Of a stretch of 64,000 nucleotides of DNA, positions 1 to 11,078 are shown one piece after another. The stretch spans positions 86,453 through 150,452 of the forward strand of contig CALYPJ010000001.1 in assembly GCA_945273735.1 (NCBI GenBank), written 5' to 3'. This stretch comes from an uncultured Lactobacillaceae bacterium. Lineage in GTDB: Bacteria; Bacillota; Bacilli; Lactobacillales; Lactobacillaceae. Position numbers and translations under genes: made by a program. Under the pieces are notes generated by a model that did no database searches, was not told the DNA's origin, and saw nothing but the letters and a program-made list of their open reading frames with translations. Every line of letters begins with the position of its first letter. Position 1 is the stretch's first letter.

Positions 1-1
1 T

Positions 2-169
2 GAGTACGAAGAAAATAAAAAAAGGTGGCATTATTCAGTACAAATTGATAAGACCTTAAAATATAATATCCGTATCTTGGTTAACTGGATTAACCTTCAG
101 TTAGGTCCGTTTTCCAAAGAATTTATTGATATTTGGTACCGACGCTACTTAGAATTGCTTCAAAAATAA
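2..169 (+). CDS. C-terminal fragment of a CDS truncated by the window edge, unknown function
   Basis: Open frame from base 2 (EYEENKKRWHYSVQIDKTLKYNIRILVNWINLQLGPFSKEFIDIWYRRYLELLQK*), stop at 167-169, followed by a terminator-like hairpin. Confidence 0.5.
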   Translation, partial: EYEENKKRWHYSVQIDKTLKYNIRILVNWINLQLGPFSKEFIDIWYRRYLELLQK

Positions 170-197
170 GTGATAGTCGATATGATTAATAAAAAAT

Positions 198-230
198 AAT
201 AATACTCTTACTTAGAGCATTATTTTTTTT
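198..230 (+). terminator. Rho-independent terminator
   Basis: aataatactct-tactt-agagcattatt hairpin (one A/C mismatch) followed by a T-run. Confidence 0.65.
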
Positions 231-287
231 TATTTGGAAACCTATTATTTGCTATAAGAGATTATGAGCATTATAAAAATAAATATT

Positions 288-329
288 CAATAAATTCATT
301 TATTTAGATTTAAATAAATGAATTTATTG
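288..329. repeat. 19-bp perfect AT-rich inverted repeat with 4-nt loop
   Basis: caataaattcatttattta-gatt-taaataaatgaatttattg; no T-run immediately after. Confidence 0.75.
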
Positions 330-490
330 CAAGCTGATCATAAAATAATTGTAGAACTTACTAGCTTAAGTAGGTGTCTAAATTCAAATAAAATAGTAAT
401 TAGACGGGTACTTTAGATTAAAATTTTTGGATACATGTGTATTGTTTTAATAAAATCAATTTACAAGTTAAATTAAAAATGTTATTTTTA

Positions 491-506
491 AGTGGTAACT
501 ACCAGT
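491..506. promoter_or_regulatory. Putative GntR/NagR-type (dre-like) operator
   Basis: Near-palindromic AGTGGTAACTACCAGT directly upstream of a GntR/HutC regulator and amino-sugar genes; resembles the AGTGGTnTAnACCACT dre pattern. Confidence 0.5.
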
Positions 507-526
507 TAAAAAATGAATTTTAGGAG

Positions 527-1237
527 GTGATTACATTTAATTCAGCAGGCAGTTTATCTAATCAAATTTATTGTGAAATACGTAATAAAATTTTGCATGA
601 AAAAGTTTCAGGGGATGCTTTGGCTTCTGAACGAGAGCTAATGAAAAAATTTAATGTTAGTCGTACAACAGTCAGGCAAGCGCTAACAAGATTGGAATTA
701 GCAGGATTAATTACTCGAATTCATGGTAAAGGAACATTTGTTTCACGACAAAAAGGCTATTCAATTGATTTAGCTGATGAATACAGTTTTACTGATCATA
801 TGAAACAGTTAGGCATAAAGCCCGTTTCTAAATTACTTTCTTTGAAAAAAACGAAAACTATGATTGCTGGAAAAGTTGATTTATATTGGCAATTAAAAAG
901 ATTAAGATTGGCTAATAAAAAACCTGAATTATATGAAACAACTTATCTGCCATTATCTTTTTTCCCAGAATTAGTAATAGAAGAATTAGAGTCAAACTCT
1001 CTATATGATTTGATTAAAAATAAATTTAAAATTCAATTAATGATGGCACATGAATCTTGCACGGCACGCTTAATAAATTCAACTGAAGCTCACTATTTAA
1101 AATTAAAAGTTGGACAACCATGCTTAGGATTATTGAGAAGCACTTACGATAATCATAATCATCTAATTGAATATACTAGCTCTGCTGCTAATCCATACGA
1201 TTTTTCTTATAAAACTATACATGTCTTTAATAAATAA
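527..1237 (+). CDS. GntR/HutC-family transcriptional regulator (UTRA domain), NagR/YvoA-like
   Basis: N-terminal wHTH (ASERELMKKFNVSRTTVRQALTRLELAGLITRIHGKGTFV) and C-terminal UTRA-type domain; adjacent to agaS-nagA. Confidence 0.9.
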   Translation: MITFNSAGSLSNQIYCEIRNKILHEKVSGDALASERELMKKFNVSRTTVRQALTRLELAGLITRIHGKGTFVSRQKGYSIDLADEYSFTDHMKQLGIKPVSKLLSLKKTKTMIAGKVDLYWQLKRLRLANKKPELYETTYLPLSFFPELVIEELESNSLYDLIKNKFKIQLMMAHESCTARLINSTEAHYLKLKVGQPCLGLLRSTYDNHNHLIEYTSSAANPYDFSYKTIHVFNK

Positions 1238-1272
1238 TTTTTTGACTTTTAATATTAAAAGGTGGAGGAACA

Positions 1273-2448
1273 ATGTTTAATAAAAATGATTCTGAATTAA
1301 AAACAAAGGGTGCTGTTATAACTACTCGTGAAATTCAACAGCAACCAGAATTATGGGAAGAAACTTTAAAAAATTATCAAAAAAGTCAAGTAAAAATAGA
1401 AGATTTTTTAAATCGCGTAAAATCTCAAAAAGAAAGTGATCTAATTAAAGTTATCTTCACTGGTGCCGGAACTTCAGCTTATGTTGGTGATACAGTAGTA
1501 CCTTATCTAAATCAATTTGGAGATAAAAATAATTTTGAATTTGAAGCAATACCTACGACTGATATTGTTTCTTATCCTGAGGCTTTCCTTGATCCTGATC
1601 GCTTAACAATACTAGTTTCCTTTGCTCGCAGTGGTAATAGTCCTGAAAGTGTTGCAGCAGTAGATATCTGTGAAAAATTTATTAAAAATCTTTATCAAGT
1701 AACAATTACTTGTGCACCATCAGGAAAATTAGCTCAAAAAGCAGAAAAAGAAGCAAATAATTTCTTGTTGTTACAACCAGCTAAATCAGAAGATCAAGGT
1801 TTTGCAATGACTGGCAGTTTTAGTTGTATGACTTTATCTACTCTATTAATGTTTGGCCAAGCTTCTGTCGATCAAAAAGAAACATGGGTAAAATTAATTG
1901 TTCAAGCAGGGAAAGAAGTTGTGAATCGAGAAAAAGAGATCCAAAAAATTAGTAGTTTAGATTATGATCGAGTAGGCTATCTTGGGTCAGGATCTTTATC
2001 GGGTTTAACTCGTGAGGCTCAGTTAAAAATTTTGGAATTGACTGCCGGAAAAGTTGCGACTATTTTTGATTCTTCAATGGGTTTCAGGCATGGGCCTAAA
2101 TCTTTCGTTAATGAAAGAACCGTAATGTTTGATTTTATTTCACATAACTCCTATACTCAACAATACGATTTTGATATTCTTGAAGAGATGGCTGGTGATC
2201 AAATTGCTGCTGGAATTTATGCAATTGGAACTAGAAGTGATGCTAGTAAATTTAAAACAGGTTTCTTCTTTGATACTGATTTAAGTAGTTTACCTGACGC
2301 TTATGCAGCATTACCATATGTAATGGTTGCTCAAACTTTTGCTTTATTAACTTCGATTAAAGTTGGGAATACTCCAGATACTCCTTCACCTACAGGAACA
2401 GTTAATCGTGTAGTTAAAGGGGTTACGATCCATCAATTTAATGATTAA
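1273..2448 (+). CDS. agaS: SIS-domain sugar isomerase/deaminase, AgaS family (galactosamine-6-phosphate)
   Basis: 391 aa, tandem SIS motifs (FTGAGTSAYVGD, SFARSGNSPESV); good RBS; upstream of nagA. Confidence 0.85.
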   Translation: MFNKNDSELKTKGAVITTREIQQQPELWEETLKNYQKSQVKIEDFLNRVKSQKESDLIKVIFTGAGTSAYVGDTVVPYLNQFGDKNNFEFEAIPTTDIVSYPEAFLDPDRLTILVSFARSGNSPESVAAVDICEKFIKNLYQVTITCAPSGKLAQKAEKEANNFLLLQPAKSEDQGFAMTGSFSCMTLSTLLMFGQASVDQKETWVKLIVQAGKEVVNREKEIQKISSLDYDRVGYLGSGSLSGLTREAQLKILELTAGKVATIFDSSMGFRHGPKSFVNERTVMFDFISHNSYTQQYDFDILEEMAGDQIAAGIYAIGTRSDASKFKTGFFFDTDLSSLPDAYAALPYVMVAQTFALLTSIKVGNTPDTPSPTGTVNRVVKGVTIHQFND

Positions 2449-2469
2449 AATAATAATAGGAGAAACAGA

Positions 2470-3624
2470 ATGACATATTATATTCATGCTGATAAATTCT
2501 TTTTAGAGAATACAACAGAAGAAGGCGGTTATCTTGAAGTTCAAGATGATGGAAAATTTGGCTTTTACTATCCAGAAGATGAAAAACCTGATGGTAAAAT
2601 AGTCGAATATCCCAATAAATGGATTGCTCCAGGATTGGTTGATACCCATGTTCATGGTTCTTTAAAAGAAGATGTGATGAAAAGTGATTGGTCAGGAATT
2701 GATCGATTATCACAGGGATTTTTACGCTCAGGAGTTACTAGCTGGTTACCTACAACATATACTGCAGGGGCTGATACTTTAACTAAGATCTGTAAGATGT
2801 TTGGGGCCCATCATGGTGAAGAAACCGGAGCTAAAATTCAAGGATTACATTTCGAAGGTCCCTACTTTACTGCAGAGCATGCAGGAGCTGAAAATCCTAA
2901 ATATCTTCTTGACCCTAATTTGGAACAATTTAATCAGTGGCGCAAAGAGTCTGATGGTATTTTGAATAAAATTTCTTTAGCGCCTGAAAGAAAAGGCTCT
3001 AAAAAATTTATTCGTGAAGTAGTGAAAGAAGGAGTAGTAGTTTCTTTAGGACATTCAAGTGCTAACTTTAGTCAAGCAAAAGCTGGGATTGAAGCTGGTG
3101 CAACAATGTTTACACATACTTTTAATGGGATGCCTGATCCAGCTCACCATGATTCTTCTATTTCTAATGCAGCAATGGCTTTAAACAATGTTACAGATGA
3201 ATTAATTTGTGATGGGCATCATGTTCAAAAAGAAATGGTAAAAGCCTTGATTGACCTTAAAGGTCCTGAACATATTGCTTTAATTACTGATTGTATGGAA
3301 GCTGGTATGATGCCAGATGGGGATTATATGTTAGGTGAATTACCCGTTTATGTGAGAGATGGAATGGCAAGACTTAAGGGATCTAATAACTTAGCTGGAA
3401 GTATTTTACAACTTAATGTTGCAGTAAAAAATCTAGTTGATTGGAATATTGCAACTCCAGAAGAAGCGATTATGATGGCTTCATATGTTCCTGCTAAAAG
3501 TGCTAATATTTTAGATAAATGCGGATCAATTGCACCTGATAAATCAGCGGACTTTTTAGTTTTAAATTCTGACATGACTTTAAGTGAAACTTATTTAAAC
3601 GGAAAATCTCGTTACCGAGTCTAA
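2470..3624 (+). CDS. nagA: N-acetylglucosamine-6-phosphate deacetylase
   Basis: Amidohydrolase motifs (GLVDTHVHG, HFEGPY, SLGHSSAN, THTFNGM, LITDCMEA); 384 aa. Confidence 0.93.
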   Translation: MTYYIHADKFFLENTTEEGGYLEVQDDGKFGFYYPEDEKPDGKIVEYPNKWIAPGLVDTHVHGSLKEDVMKSDWSGIDRLSQGFLRSGVTSWLPTTYTAGADTLTKICKMFGAHHGEETGAKIQGLHFEGPYFTAEHAGAENPKYLLDPNLEQFNQWRKESDGILNKISLAPERKGSKKFIREVVKEGVVVSLGHSSANFSQAKAGIEAGATMFTHTFNGMPDPAHHDSSISNAAMALNNVTDELICDGHHVQKEMVKALIDLKGPEHIALITDCMEAGMMPDGDYMLGELPVYVRDGMARLKGSNNLAGSILQLNVAVKNLVDWNIATPEEAIMMASYVPAKSANILDKCGSIAPDKSADFLVLNSDMTLSETYLNGKSRYRV

Positions 3625-3675
3625 TAACTTTTAACTTTTATAGATTAGGCTGTAATCAGTATTCTTTAAAGTAAT

Positions 3676-3728
3676 AAATGCTAATGGAATTGAATTTAAT
3701 CTAAATTTGATTCCCATTAGCATTTTTT
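3676..3728 (+). terminator. Rho-independent terminator after nagA
   Basis: aaatgctaatggaat ... attcccattagcattt stem followed by T-run. Confidence 0.7.
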
Positions 3729-3918
3729 TAGATAAATAATTTTTAAGCACTAGCTGTTAATTTGTTATAATCTTGTAGTAATTAGCCATAAAAGAGAAAT
3801 TATTTTTCTAAATTATAGTTTAATATTAAAAAATTATTGGTATACATACTATTTTAGATAGATTATAGCAAGGTTGATCGTTGTGCTTTTAAATTAATTA
3901 TTTTTATTAATTTGATTT

Positions 3919-4383
3919 TTAATCGTTACTTCCATGATCTTCTATTACTGCTAGACTTGGTGGAATTATATTTCCAATTAAAAGCGAGATAAATAATATG
4001 ATAAAACAAATACCGTTAAAATAAATTACAATAGTATTATAATTTATCACTTTTTGAATATTAATAATAGCAAAATAGCTAATTATAATATCGACAATTA
4101 AAAATCCAGCTTTAGCAGGTATTTTAATTTTTCGAGGTTTAAGTGAAAAACTGTGACACCAAATCTTATATAAATTTTTTATAGGGTAGTTCATTAGGAT
4201 TCTTATGAAATACATAAATATTCCGAATGCTAATGCAGCCAAAGTTTGTCGCCAAAATGAATTATGATGTAAAGTAATTGCCAAAAAAATTCCTGCGAAT
4301 AATAAAACTGCGCAACAGTAGGGAATGACTAGCATCAATAAAGTTTTGAAAAATAAACGGATTTTCATTTGATTCTCTTTCAT
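3919..4383 (-). CDS. Small integral membrane protein, unknown function
   Basis: 154 aa, several hydrophobic segments; occupies an otherwise empty gap. Confidence 0.6.
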   Translation of the reverse strand: MKENQMKIRLFFKTLLMLVIPYCCAVLLFAGIFLAITLHHNSFWRQTLAALAFGIFMYFIRILMNYPIKNLYKIWCHSFSLKPRKIKIPAKAGFLIVDIIISYFAIINIQKVINYNTIVIYFNGICFIILFISLLIGNIIPPSLAVIEDHGSND

Positions 4384-4432
4384 GTCAATATTGTATTATA
4401 ATTATAATTCATAAGATACTTTAAGGAACCCT

Positions 4433-5560
4433 ATGTTTACAAAAATTAAAAATTCTCCATTATTATTTTGGTCTTTAGAAACACTAATTTTAGTAAGTAT
4501 CGTATTTATTTTTACGAAAATAAGCTTTATATTTTCACCAATAATTAAGTTTATTTCAATTATTTTTGTTCCAATTTTAGTTGCAGGATTTTTAAGTTTT
4601 TTACTAAATCCAGTAGTTAAATGGTTAGTCAAAAATCACATACCTAAATCATTAAGTATTACTTTTTCATTATTACTTTTGATTGGAGTTATTGCGTCTT
4701 TAATTATTGCAATTGTTCCTAATGTTGTTGAGCAAGCTACCCAAATTTTTAGCCATCTACCTAAACTTATTGTTGAAGCCCAAAAGGGGTATCATCAATT
4801 TCTACAAAATGAATTTGTGCAAAAGTATCATTTATATGACGGCTTTAATAAATTTGATTTAGGAAAAGTGATTAATGGAGTTGTAAATTTTGTTTCTACT
4901 AGTGGGGTACAAGTAGTTACTAATATTGGCGGGGTAATGTTTACAATTTTTTCGATACCTGTAATTTTAGTTTATTTCTTAATTGACGGAAATAAGTTTG
5001 TTGGTAGCGTGACTCGTATTTTTCCTAAATCAATTCGTAAATATATTAGTGATTTACTTTATAAAATGGGAAACACAATTCAATTATATTTATATGGACA
5101 ATTGATGGAAGGCTTGTTTGTTGGTGTTGCTATTTTTATTGGATATTCAATAATTAGAATGCCATACACTTTTTTACTTGGATTTATTGCTGGAATTTTT
5201 ACTTTAGTTCCTTATATTGGATCTATGTTAGCAATTATTCCTGCCTTGCTTATTGCGATGACTATTTCTTTTAAAGAAGTATTAGCAGTAATATTAGTAG
5301 TTATTATCGTTTCTCAAATTGATGGAAATTTTGTTTATCCTCATCTAATTGCTCGTAACCTCAAAATTCATCCTTTAACCATTATCTTGTTATTGTATGT
5401 TGCAAGTAATTTGTTTGGCTTTATGGGTACCGTTTTAGTTGTTCCGACTTACGGAATTCTAAAAACTTTGGTTACTTATGTTTACCATACCTTTAAAAAG
5501 ACCAATTTCAAAAAGGGTTCTCGGCAACTATCACTTTTTAAAAAAAATCAAGGAGTTTAA
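4433..5560 (+). CDS. AI-2E family transporter (PerM/YtvI-like)
   Basis: Polytopic membrane protein with FVPILVAGFLSFLLNPVVKWL and C-terminal PYIGSMLAIIPALLIA-type motifs. Confidence 0.88.
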   Translation: MFTKIKNSPLLFWSLETLILVSIVFIFTKISFIFSPIIKFISIIFVPILVAGFLSFLLNPVVKWLVKNHIPKSLSITFSLLLLIGVIASLIIAIVPNVVEQATQIFSHLPKLIVEAQKGYHQFLQNEFVQKYHLYDGFNKFDLGKVINGVVNFVSTSGVQVVTNIGGVMFTIFSIPVILVYFLIDGNKFVGSVTRIFPKSIRKYISDLLYKMGNTIQLYLYGQLMEGLFVGVAIFIGYSIIRMPYTFLLGFIAGIFTLVPYIGSMLAIIPALLIAMTISFKEVLAVILVVIIVSQIDGNFVYPHLIARNLKIHPLTIILLLYVASNLFGFMGTVLVVPTYGILKTLVTYVYHTFKKTNFKKGSRQLSLFKKNQGV

Positions 5561-6871
5561 ATGAAAGCTTCTACTGAAGCCATAATCGGACAGTTAATTT
5601 TAATTTTAGTTTTAACAATTATTAATGCAATCTTTTCGGCGGCGGAGTTAGCAGTAGTATCAGTTAATAAAGCTAAACTAGCTTCAGGCCCTCAAGATAA
5701 GAAAACAAAAGCTTTGCTGAAAATTGTTGATGATTCCAGTGATTTTTTAGCAATTATTCAAGTGGGGATTACTTTTGCTGGCTTTCTTTCTTCAGCTAGT
5801 GCTGCTACTGGATTAGCAGAATATGTTCAAGTAATTTTTGGTAACGTTAGTTGGGCTCATGAAGCTTCTATCATAATTGTTACATTACTTTTATCATTTT
5901 TTAGTTTAGTTTTTGGAGAGCTGTATCCTAAACAATTAGCAGTTCGAAATACTGAAGGGGTAGCTAGAGCATTTGTACTGCCTATTTCTTTTGTTGGCCA
6001 TATTTTTAGACCTTTTGTATGGTTGCTATCTGCTACAACTAATGCCTTATTAAAAATTACTGGACAATATAATAAAAAAGAAAATGAAGTTTTAACTCGT
6101 GAAGAAATGATAAATCTAATAGAAAGTGGTCGTCAAAGTGGTACTTTGGCTTCTGATGAATTTAATATGATGGAAGGAGTTTTTAGCCTTCAATCTAAAA
6201 TGGCGCGAGAAATTATGACTCCTCGTACAGATACTTTTATGATAAATTTGTTAGATGAACCAAGAAAAAATGTAGATTTAATTGTTCATAAAATTTATTC
6301 AAGAGTACCAGTTTATCAAAATAATCGAGATGATATTGTAGGAATTATTACCGTGAGATCATTATTAGATTATGGATTTCAAAATGGTTTTAACAATTTA
6401 GACATTGCTAAATTGATGATTAAGCCATATTTTGCACCAGAAACTATTAGAATAGATAAACTTTTAAATAAGTTACGAGAGGCTCGGCAACAAATGGCTA
6501 TTTTATTGGATGAATACGGTGGAGTCACCGGTATTTTAACAATTGAAGACTTAGTAGAAGAAATTGTTGGAGAAATTAATGATGAGACTGATTCAGCCGA
6601 TGCGGTTTATCGACAAATTGATAAAAATCATTATTTAGTCAAAGGAATTATGCCATTGGATGATTTTAATGAACTTTTTAAAGTTAATTTTTCTGATGAT
6701 GAAGTTGATACTATTGCGGGCTATATCATTAAAAAGTTGGGGCGTATTCCGCGTAATGCTCAACATTTAACAGTTACCGAAGATAATCTAAAAATAACTA
6801 CAGGATGGGTTAATGGTTCACGGTTAATTAATTTGCAAGTTGAAAAAACATCTTCTAAAAAAGAAATATAA
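5561..6871 (+). CDS. Hemolysin-like protein: CNNM/DUF21 + CBS pair + CorC_HlyC domain
   Basis: N-terminal DUF21 (FSAAELAVVSVNKAKL), CBS region (REIMTPRTDTFMI, AILLDEYGGVTGILTIEDLVEEIVGEI). Confidence 0.9.
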   Translation: MKASTEAIIGQLILILVLTIINAIFSAAELAVVSVNKAKLASGPQDKKTKALLKIVDDSSDFLAIIQVGITFAGFLSSASAATGLAEYVQVIFGNVSWAHEASIIIVTLLLSFFSLVFGELYPKQLAVRNTEGVARAFVLPISFVGHIFRPFVWLLSATTNALLKITGQYNKKENEVLTREEMINLIESGRQSGTLASDEFNMMEGVFSLQSKMAREIMTPRTDTFMINLLDEPRKNVDLIVHKIYSRVPVYQNNRDDIVGIITVRSLLDYGFQNGFNNLDIAKLMIKPYFAPETIRIDKLLNKLREARQQMAILLDEYGGVTGILTIEDLVEEIVGEINDETDSADAVYRQIDKNHYLVKGIMPLDDFNELFKVNFSDDEVDTIAGYIIKKLGRIPRNAQHLTVTEDNLKITTGWVNGSRLINLQVEKTSSKKEI

Positions 6872-6894
6872 GAATATAAATATAGAAAAGAGAT

Positions 6895-8460
6895 ATGAAA
6901 ATTAAAAAAAATTTAAATAATGAAGTTAAGAAGAGACGTACTTTTGCGATAATTTCCCATCCTGATGCCGGGAAAACAACGATTACAGAACAATTTTTAT
7001 TAGCAGGTAATGTAATTAGGACTGCTGGAACCGTTAAAGGGAAAAAAACAGGAAAATTTGCTCAATCAGATTGGATGGAAATTGAAAAAAAGCGTGGGAT
7101 TTCGGTTACAAGTACTGTATTAGAGTTTAATTATTGTGGTTGTAAAATAAATTTATTGGATACACCGGGACATGAAGACTTTTCGGAGGATACTTATCGA
7201 ACACTTTCAGCAGTTGATTCAGCAGTTATGGTAATTGATGCAGCTAAAGGAATTGAAGCACAAACTAAAAAACTATTCAAAGTAACTAAAGAGCGTGGAA
7301 TTCCTTTATTTACCTTCATAAACAAACTTGATCGTGAAGGTAAAGAACCAATGGACTTAGTTGATGAAATTGAAAATACCCTGGGGATTGAGGGTTACCC
7401 AATGAATTGGCCTATTGGTATGGGTAAAAATTTTCGAGGAATTTATAATATTACAAAAAATCGTTTGGAATTAAATTTACCGCAAAACAAGATTGAAATG
7501 GTACCTTTAACTAAAGCAAAAAATGATCAACGTTTTAAAGAAGCTATTTATCAAGAAGCTTTTGCAGATGTAAGTTTATTAAAAGAGGCGGGTAATAAGT
7601 TTGATTCTGCTAAAGTAGCAGTAGGTGAGCAGACTCCAATTTTTTTTGGGTCAGCTTTGACTAATTTTGGTGTAAAAACATTTTTAGATGAATTTATACA
7701 ATTGGCTCCTAGTCCATCAGTGCATCAAGATCTTGCTAAACAAAATATAGATCCTAATGATTCTGAATTTTCAGCATTTGTTTTTAAAATTCAAGCTAAT
7801 ATGAATCCACATCACCGCGATCGAATTGCATTTATTAGAATCTGTTCAGGTGAATTTACTAAAGGTATTGAAGTTAAAAATGAACGTAGTGGTAAATTTT
7901 TAAAATTAAATTCATCAACGATAAATCAAACAGGTAGTAATGATCAAGTTGAAGCTGCAATTGCCGGTGATATTATTGGCTTATTTGATAATGGAAATTA
8001 TCAAATTGGCGATACAATTCATACTGGCAAAAAAGAACTAGTCTATCCACCATTACCTACGTTTACTCCTGAATTGTTTTGTCGTGTACGTGCTAAAAAT
8101 GTAATGAAACAAAAATCTTATCACAAAGGAGTCAATCAATTAGTTTCTGAAGGATCGGTGCAATTATTTAAAGAGGTTTCTACCGGTGATTATATTTTAG
8201 GTGCAGTTGGTCAGCTGCAATTTGAAGTTTTTACTTTCCGAATGATTAATGAATATAATAGTGAAGTAGAATTAATTCCTATGGGTAAAAGAATCGCTCG
8301 GTGGTTAGATGGGTCTAAAGCAGAAGAATATGACTCTTCAAGCCGTAATCTGTTAGTACAAGATATTCATAATGATTATCTTTTCCTATTTGAAAATAAT
8401 TTTGCTTTAAGTTGGTATCAAGATAAACATCCGAAAATTAAATTAATTAAAAAACTTTAA
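6895..8460 (+). CDS. prfC: Peptide chain release factor 3
   Basis: GTPase motifs ([33 protein letters not shown]); 521 aa RF3-length. Confidence 0.95.
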   Translation: MKIKKNLNNEVKKRRTFAIISHPDAGKTTITEQFLLAGNVIRTAGTVKGKKTGKFAQSDWMEIEKKRGISVTSTVLEFNYCGCKINLLDTPGHEDFSEDTYRTLSAVDSAVMVIDAAKGIEAQTKKLFKVTKERGIPLFTFINKLDREGKEPMDLVDEIENTLGIEGYPMNWPIGMGKNFRGIYNITKNRLELNLPQNKIEMVPLTKAKNDQRFKEAIYQEAFADVSLLKEAGNKFDSAKVAVGEQTPIFFGSALTNFGVKTFLDEFIQLAPSPSVHQDLAKQNIDPNDSEFSAFVFKIQANMNPHHRDRIAFIRICSGEFTKGIEVKNERSGKFLKLNSSTINQTGSNDQVEAAIAGDIIGLFDNGNYQIGDTIHTGKKELVYPPLPTFTPELFCRVRAKNVMKQKSYHKGVNQLVSEGSVQLFKEVSTGDYILGAVGQLQFEVFTFRMINEYNSEVELIPMGKRIARWLDGSKAEEYDSSSRNLLVQDIHNDYLFLFENNFALSWYQDKHPKIKLIKKL

Positions 8461-8475
8461 CCAATAAATATTAAA

Positions 8476-8512
8476 AAAAAAGATAAAAATCTTTATGATT
8501 TTTATCTTTTTT
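8476..8512. terminator. Bidirectional terminator between convergent prfC and DUF1827 gene
   Basis: aaaaagataaaaatc-tttat-gatttttatctttttt. Confidence 0.8.
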
Positions 8513-8536
8513 ATTTTAAAAGAGTTGGTTGAAGAA

Positions 8537-8836
8537 TTAAATCTGAGCTGATATTTCAACCAATCCCTTGCTTTTTACAATAGTATAATTTTCTCGTGAT
8601 TTCTCATTCAAAAGTTCATTAATAACTTGAATAATTTCTGATCCTTGAACATTACGACCTTTGTTTTCTAAGACTATTTCAATAATTTGTGGCCGTTCGG
8701 TATAAACTACCATTGTACGGCCTAAAGAATAAACTTTAATTAACTTAGCATCAGTATTAAGTAGTTGGCTCTCCACTAATTGAGAATAGGAATTGGTTGT
8801 ATTTATTAGTTTCATGATCGAGTTCTCCAACAACAT
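8537..8836 (-). CDS. DUF1827 family protein
   Basis: MKLINTTNSYSQLVESQLLNTDAKLIKVYSLGRTMVVYTE, downstream of clpE; likely true start at internal MKLINT. Confidence 0.75.
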   Translation of the reverse strand: MLLENSIMKLINTTNSYSQLVESQLLNTDAKLIKVYSLGRTMVVYTERPQIIEIVLENKGRNVQGSEIIQVINELLNEKSRENYTIVKSKGLVEISAQI

Positions 8837-8839
8837 TTT

Positions 8840-11047
8840 CTAATTTTTTGTTTTTTTGCTACTTTCAGTTTTATTTATTGTATTAACTACAATGTTACCG
8901 TTATTTACTCTTACTTCAATTTCGGTATTTTGAGGATGATCTAAATAAAAATCAGCGACTTTATCTTCAATCTGTTCTTGAATGACCCGTCTTAGAGGAC
9001 GTGCTCCCATTTTTGGATTGTAACCAAGGTCGACAATTTTTTCTTTTGCAGGATCGGTTACATGAATTGAAATACCATGCGTATTAATTTCAGCATTAGT
9101 CTGAGTTAGCATTAAATCAACAATTTTTAGTAAATCTTTTTTACTTAAACTCTTGAATTCAACAATGTCATCAAAGCGATTTAAAAATTCTGGTTTAAAG
9201 TAATCAGAAAGTTGAGTTAAAATCGAATGGGTAGTTCCAGATTTTGTTGCTCCAAATCCCACACTTGCTTCAGCAATACCTTGACCTGCATTAGAAGTCA
9301 TAATAATGATTGTATCTTTAAAACTAACAGTTCGCCCTTGAGAATCAGTTAACCTACCATCGTCTAAAATTTGTAAAAACATATTGAGAACATCAGGATG
9401 GGCTTTTTCAACTTCATCTAATAAAATTAAACTATATGGATTACGTCGTACTTGTTCAGTTAATTGGCCAGCTTCTTCATATCCAACATATCCTGGAGGT
9501 GAGCCAATTAATTTTGATACTGAAAATTTCTCCATATATTCGGACATATCAAAACGAATCATTGATTCGGTGGTTCCAAATAATGCTTTAGCAAGTTGTC
9601 TAGCTAATTCAGTTTTTCCAACTCCGGTTGGTCCAACAAAAAGGAAAGAGCCAATAGGACGCCCATTCTTATTAAAGCCAATACGGTTACGGCGAATAGC
9701 TCGAGCAACTTTATCAACGGCCTCATCCTGACCAATTATATTTTTCTTAAGATCAGAAGCTAAATCTTTTAGTTGTTGTTGCTCTTTTGTTTGAAGATCA
9801 CCTACTGGTATATTTGTCATTCGCTCAACAATTTTTTCAATATCTTTTTCAGTTATTTCTGGGCGTTGCTGTAATTTATCAGTATCAGATTTTTGAGCTT
9901 TTTTAAGTTTATTTTCTTGATCACGATAATAAGCCGCTTTTTCATAATCTTCCTCATGTAAAGCTTGACTCTTTTTATCTTCCACTTCTTTAATTTGATT
10001 TTCAATAACTTGAGGATCGATAACGTCAATTAATAAATTTTTTTGGGAGCCACTTTCATCCATTAAATCTATTGCTTTATCTGGCAAAAATCGATCCTGA
10101 ATGTAACGATTCGATAAAGTAACTGCTGCTTTAATTGCTTCATGAGTATAATGAACATGATGATAATCTTCGTATCTTTTTTGTAACCCTTCTAGGATCT
10201 TGATAGATTCTTCAACGCTAGGTTCATTTACTTTAACTGCTTGTAATCGACGAGCTAAAGCTGAATCTTTTTCGATTGTTCTATATTCATTTGATGTAGT
10301 TGCACCGACAATCTGTAAATCTCCTCTGGATAAAGCTGGTTTTAAAACATTGCCAGCATCCATTCCTCCTTCAGCATTTCCGGCTCCAACTATTTCATGA
10401 ATTTCATCAATGAATAAAATAATAGAACGATTACGGTTAAGTTCATCAATTAATTGTTGCATTCGTTGTTCAAACTGCCCCCGAATGCCAGTACCTTGCA
10501 CCAAAGAAACTACATCTAAACGAACAATACGTCGATTTTGCAATTTTTGTGGTACTTTACCTTCAGCAATTCTTTCTGCTAATCCTTCAACTACAGCAGT
10601 TTTTCCTACACCAGCTTCTCCAATTAAAACAGGATTATTCTTCGTTCTTCGATTCAAAATTTCAATGACACGAGAGATTTCCTGATCACGACCAATAACA
10701 GGATCAATTTTGCCATTACGAGCTTGTTCAGTTAAATCCACACCAAATTTTCCCAAAAAACTGCTTAACTGATTGTTGTTAGTGTTAGTTCCTTGGGCAG
10801 CGGTAGTATTATTCTCCATTCCACTGGGTTCTTGTATATTAGAATTAGTTGCCGCTTCTTTAAAAAAGTTTTCTAAAATATTATTAGGATCAAAACTTCT
10901 ATTATTTGCCGTATCTCGAATTTGCTGTTCTTTAAGTTGCTGATAGCAAATTTGGCAAAGGTCTAATTCCTTCTTTTGACCATTTTCATTGGCAAAAAGA
11001 TGAATTGTCGCGGGTCGTTGCTTACAATTTTGACAAATCATATTCAA
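8840..11047 (-). CDS. clpE: ATP-dependent Clp protease ATP-binding subunit ClpE
   Basis: N-terminal CxxC zinc finger ([13 protein letters not shown]...CQICYQ), two AAA+ modules ([20 protein letters not shown]), UVR region. Confidence 0.96.
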   Translation of the reverse strand: MNMICQNCKQRPATIHLFANENGQKKELDLCQICYQQLKEQQIRDTANNRSFDPNNILENFFKEAATNSNIQEPSGMENNTTAAQGTNTNNNQLSSFLGKFGVDLTEQARNGKIDPVIGRDQEISRVIEILNRRTKNNPVLIGEAGVGKTAVVEGLAERIAEGKVPQKLQNRRIVRLDVVSLVQGTGIRGQFEQRMQQLIDELNRNRSIILFIDEIHEIVGAGNAEGGMDAGNVLKPALSRGDLQIVGATTSNEYRTIEKDSALARRLQAVKVNEPSVEESIKILEGLQKRYEDYHHVHYTHEAIKAAVTLSNRYIQDRFLPDKAIDLMDESGSQKNLLIDVIDPQVIENQIKEVEDKKSQALHEEDYEKAAYYRDQENKLKKAQKSDTDKLQQRPEITEKDIEKIVERMTNIPVGDLQTKEQQQLKDLASDLKKNIIGQDEAVDKVARAIRRNRIGFNKNGRPIGSFLFVGPTGVGKTELARQLAKALFGTTESMIRFDMSEYMEKFSVSKLIGSPPGYVGYEEAGQLTEQVRRNPYSLILLDEVEKAHPDVLNMFLQILDDGRLTDSQGRTVSFKDTIIIMTSNAGQGIAEASVGFGATKSGTTHSILTQLSDYFKPEFLNRFDDIVEFKSLSKKDLLKIVDLMLTQTNAEINTHGISIHVTDPAKEKIVDLGYNPKMGARPLRRVIQEQIEDKVADFYLDHPQNTEIEVRVNNGNIVVNTINKTESSKKTKN

Positions 11048-11078
11048 TTGCGACTCCTTTCATAAGAGATCAAAAAAG

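Noticed and set aside
2438-2713. Minus-strand ORF opposite nagA start
   Set aside because: Antisense to a well-supported CDS; composition is not protein-like
9384-10685. Three plus-strand ORFs (9384-9731, 10200-10400, 10410-10685) opposite clpE
   Set aside because: Antisense shadows of the conserved clpE coding sequence
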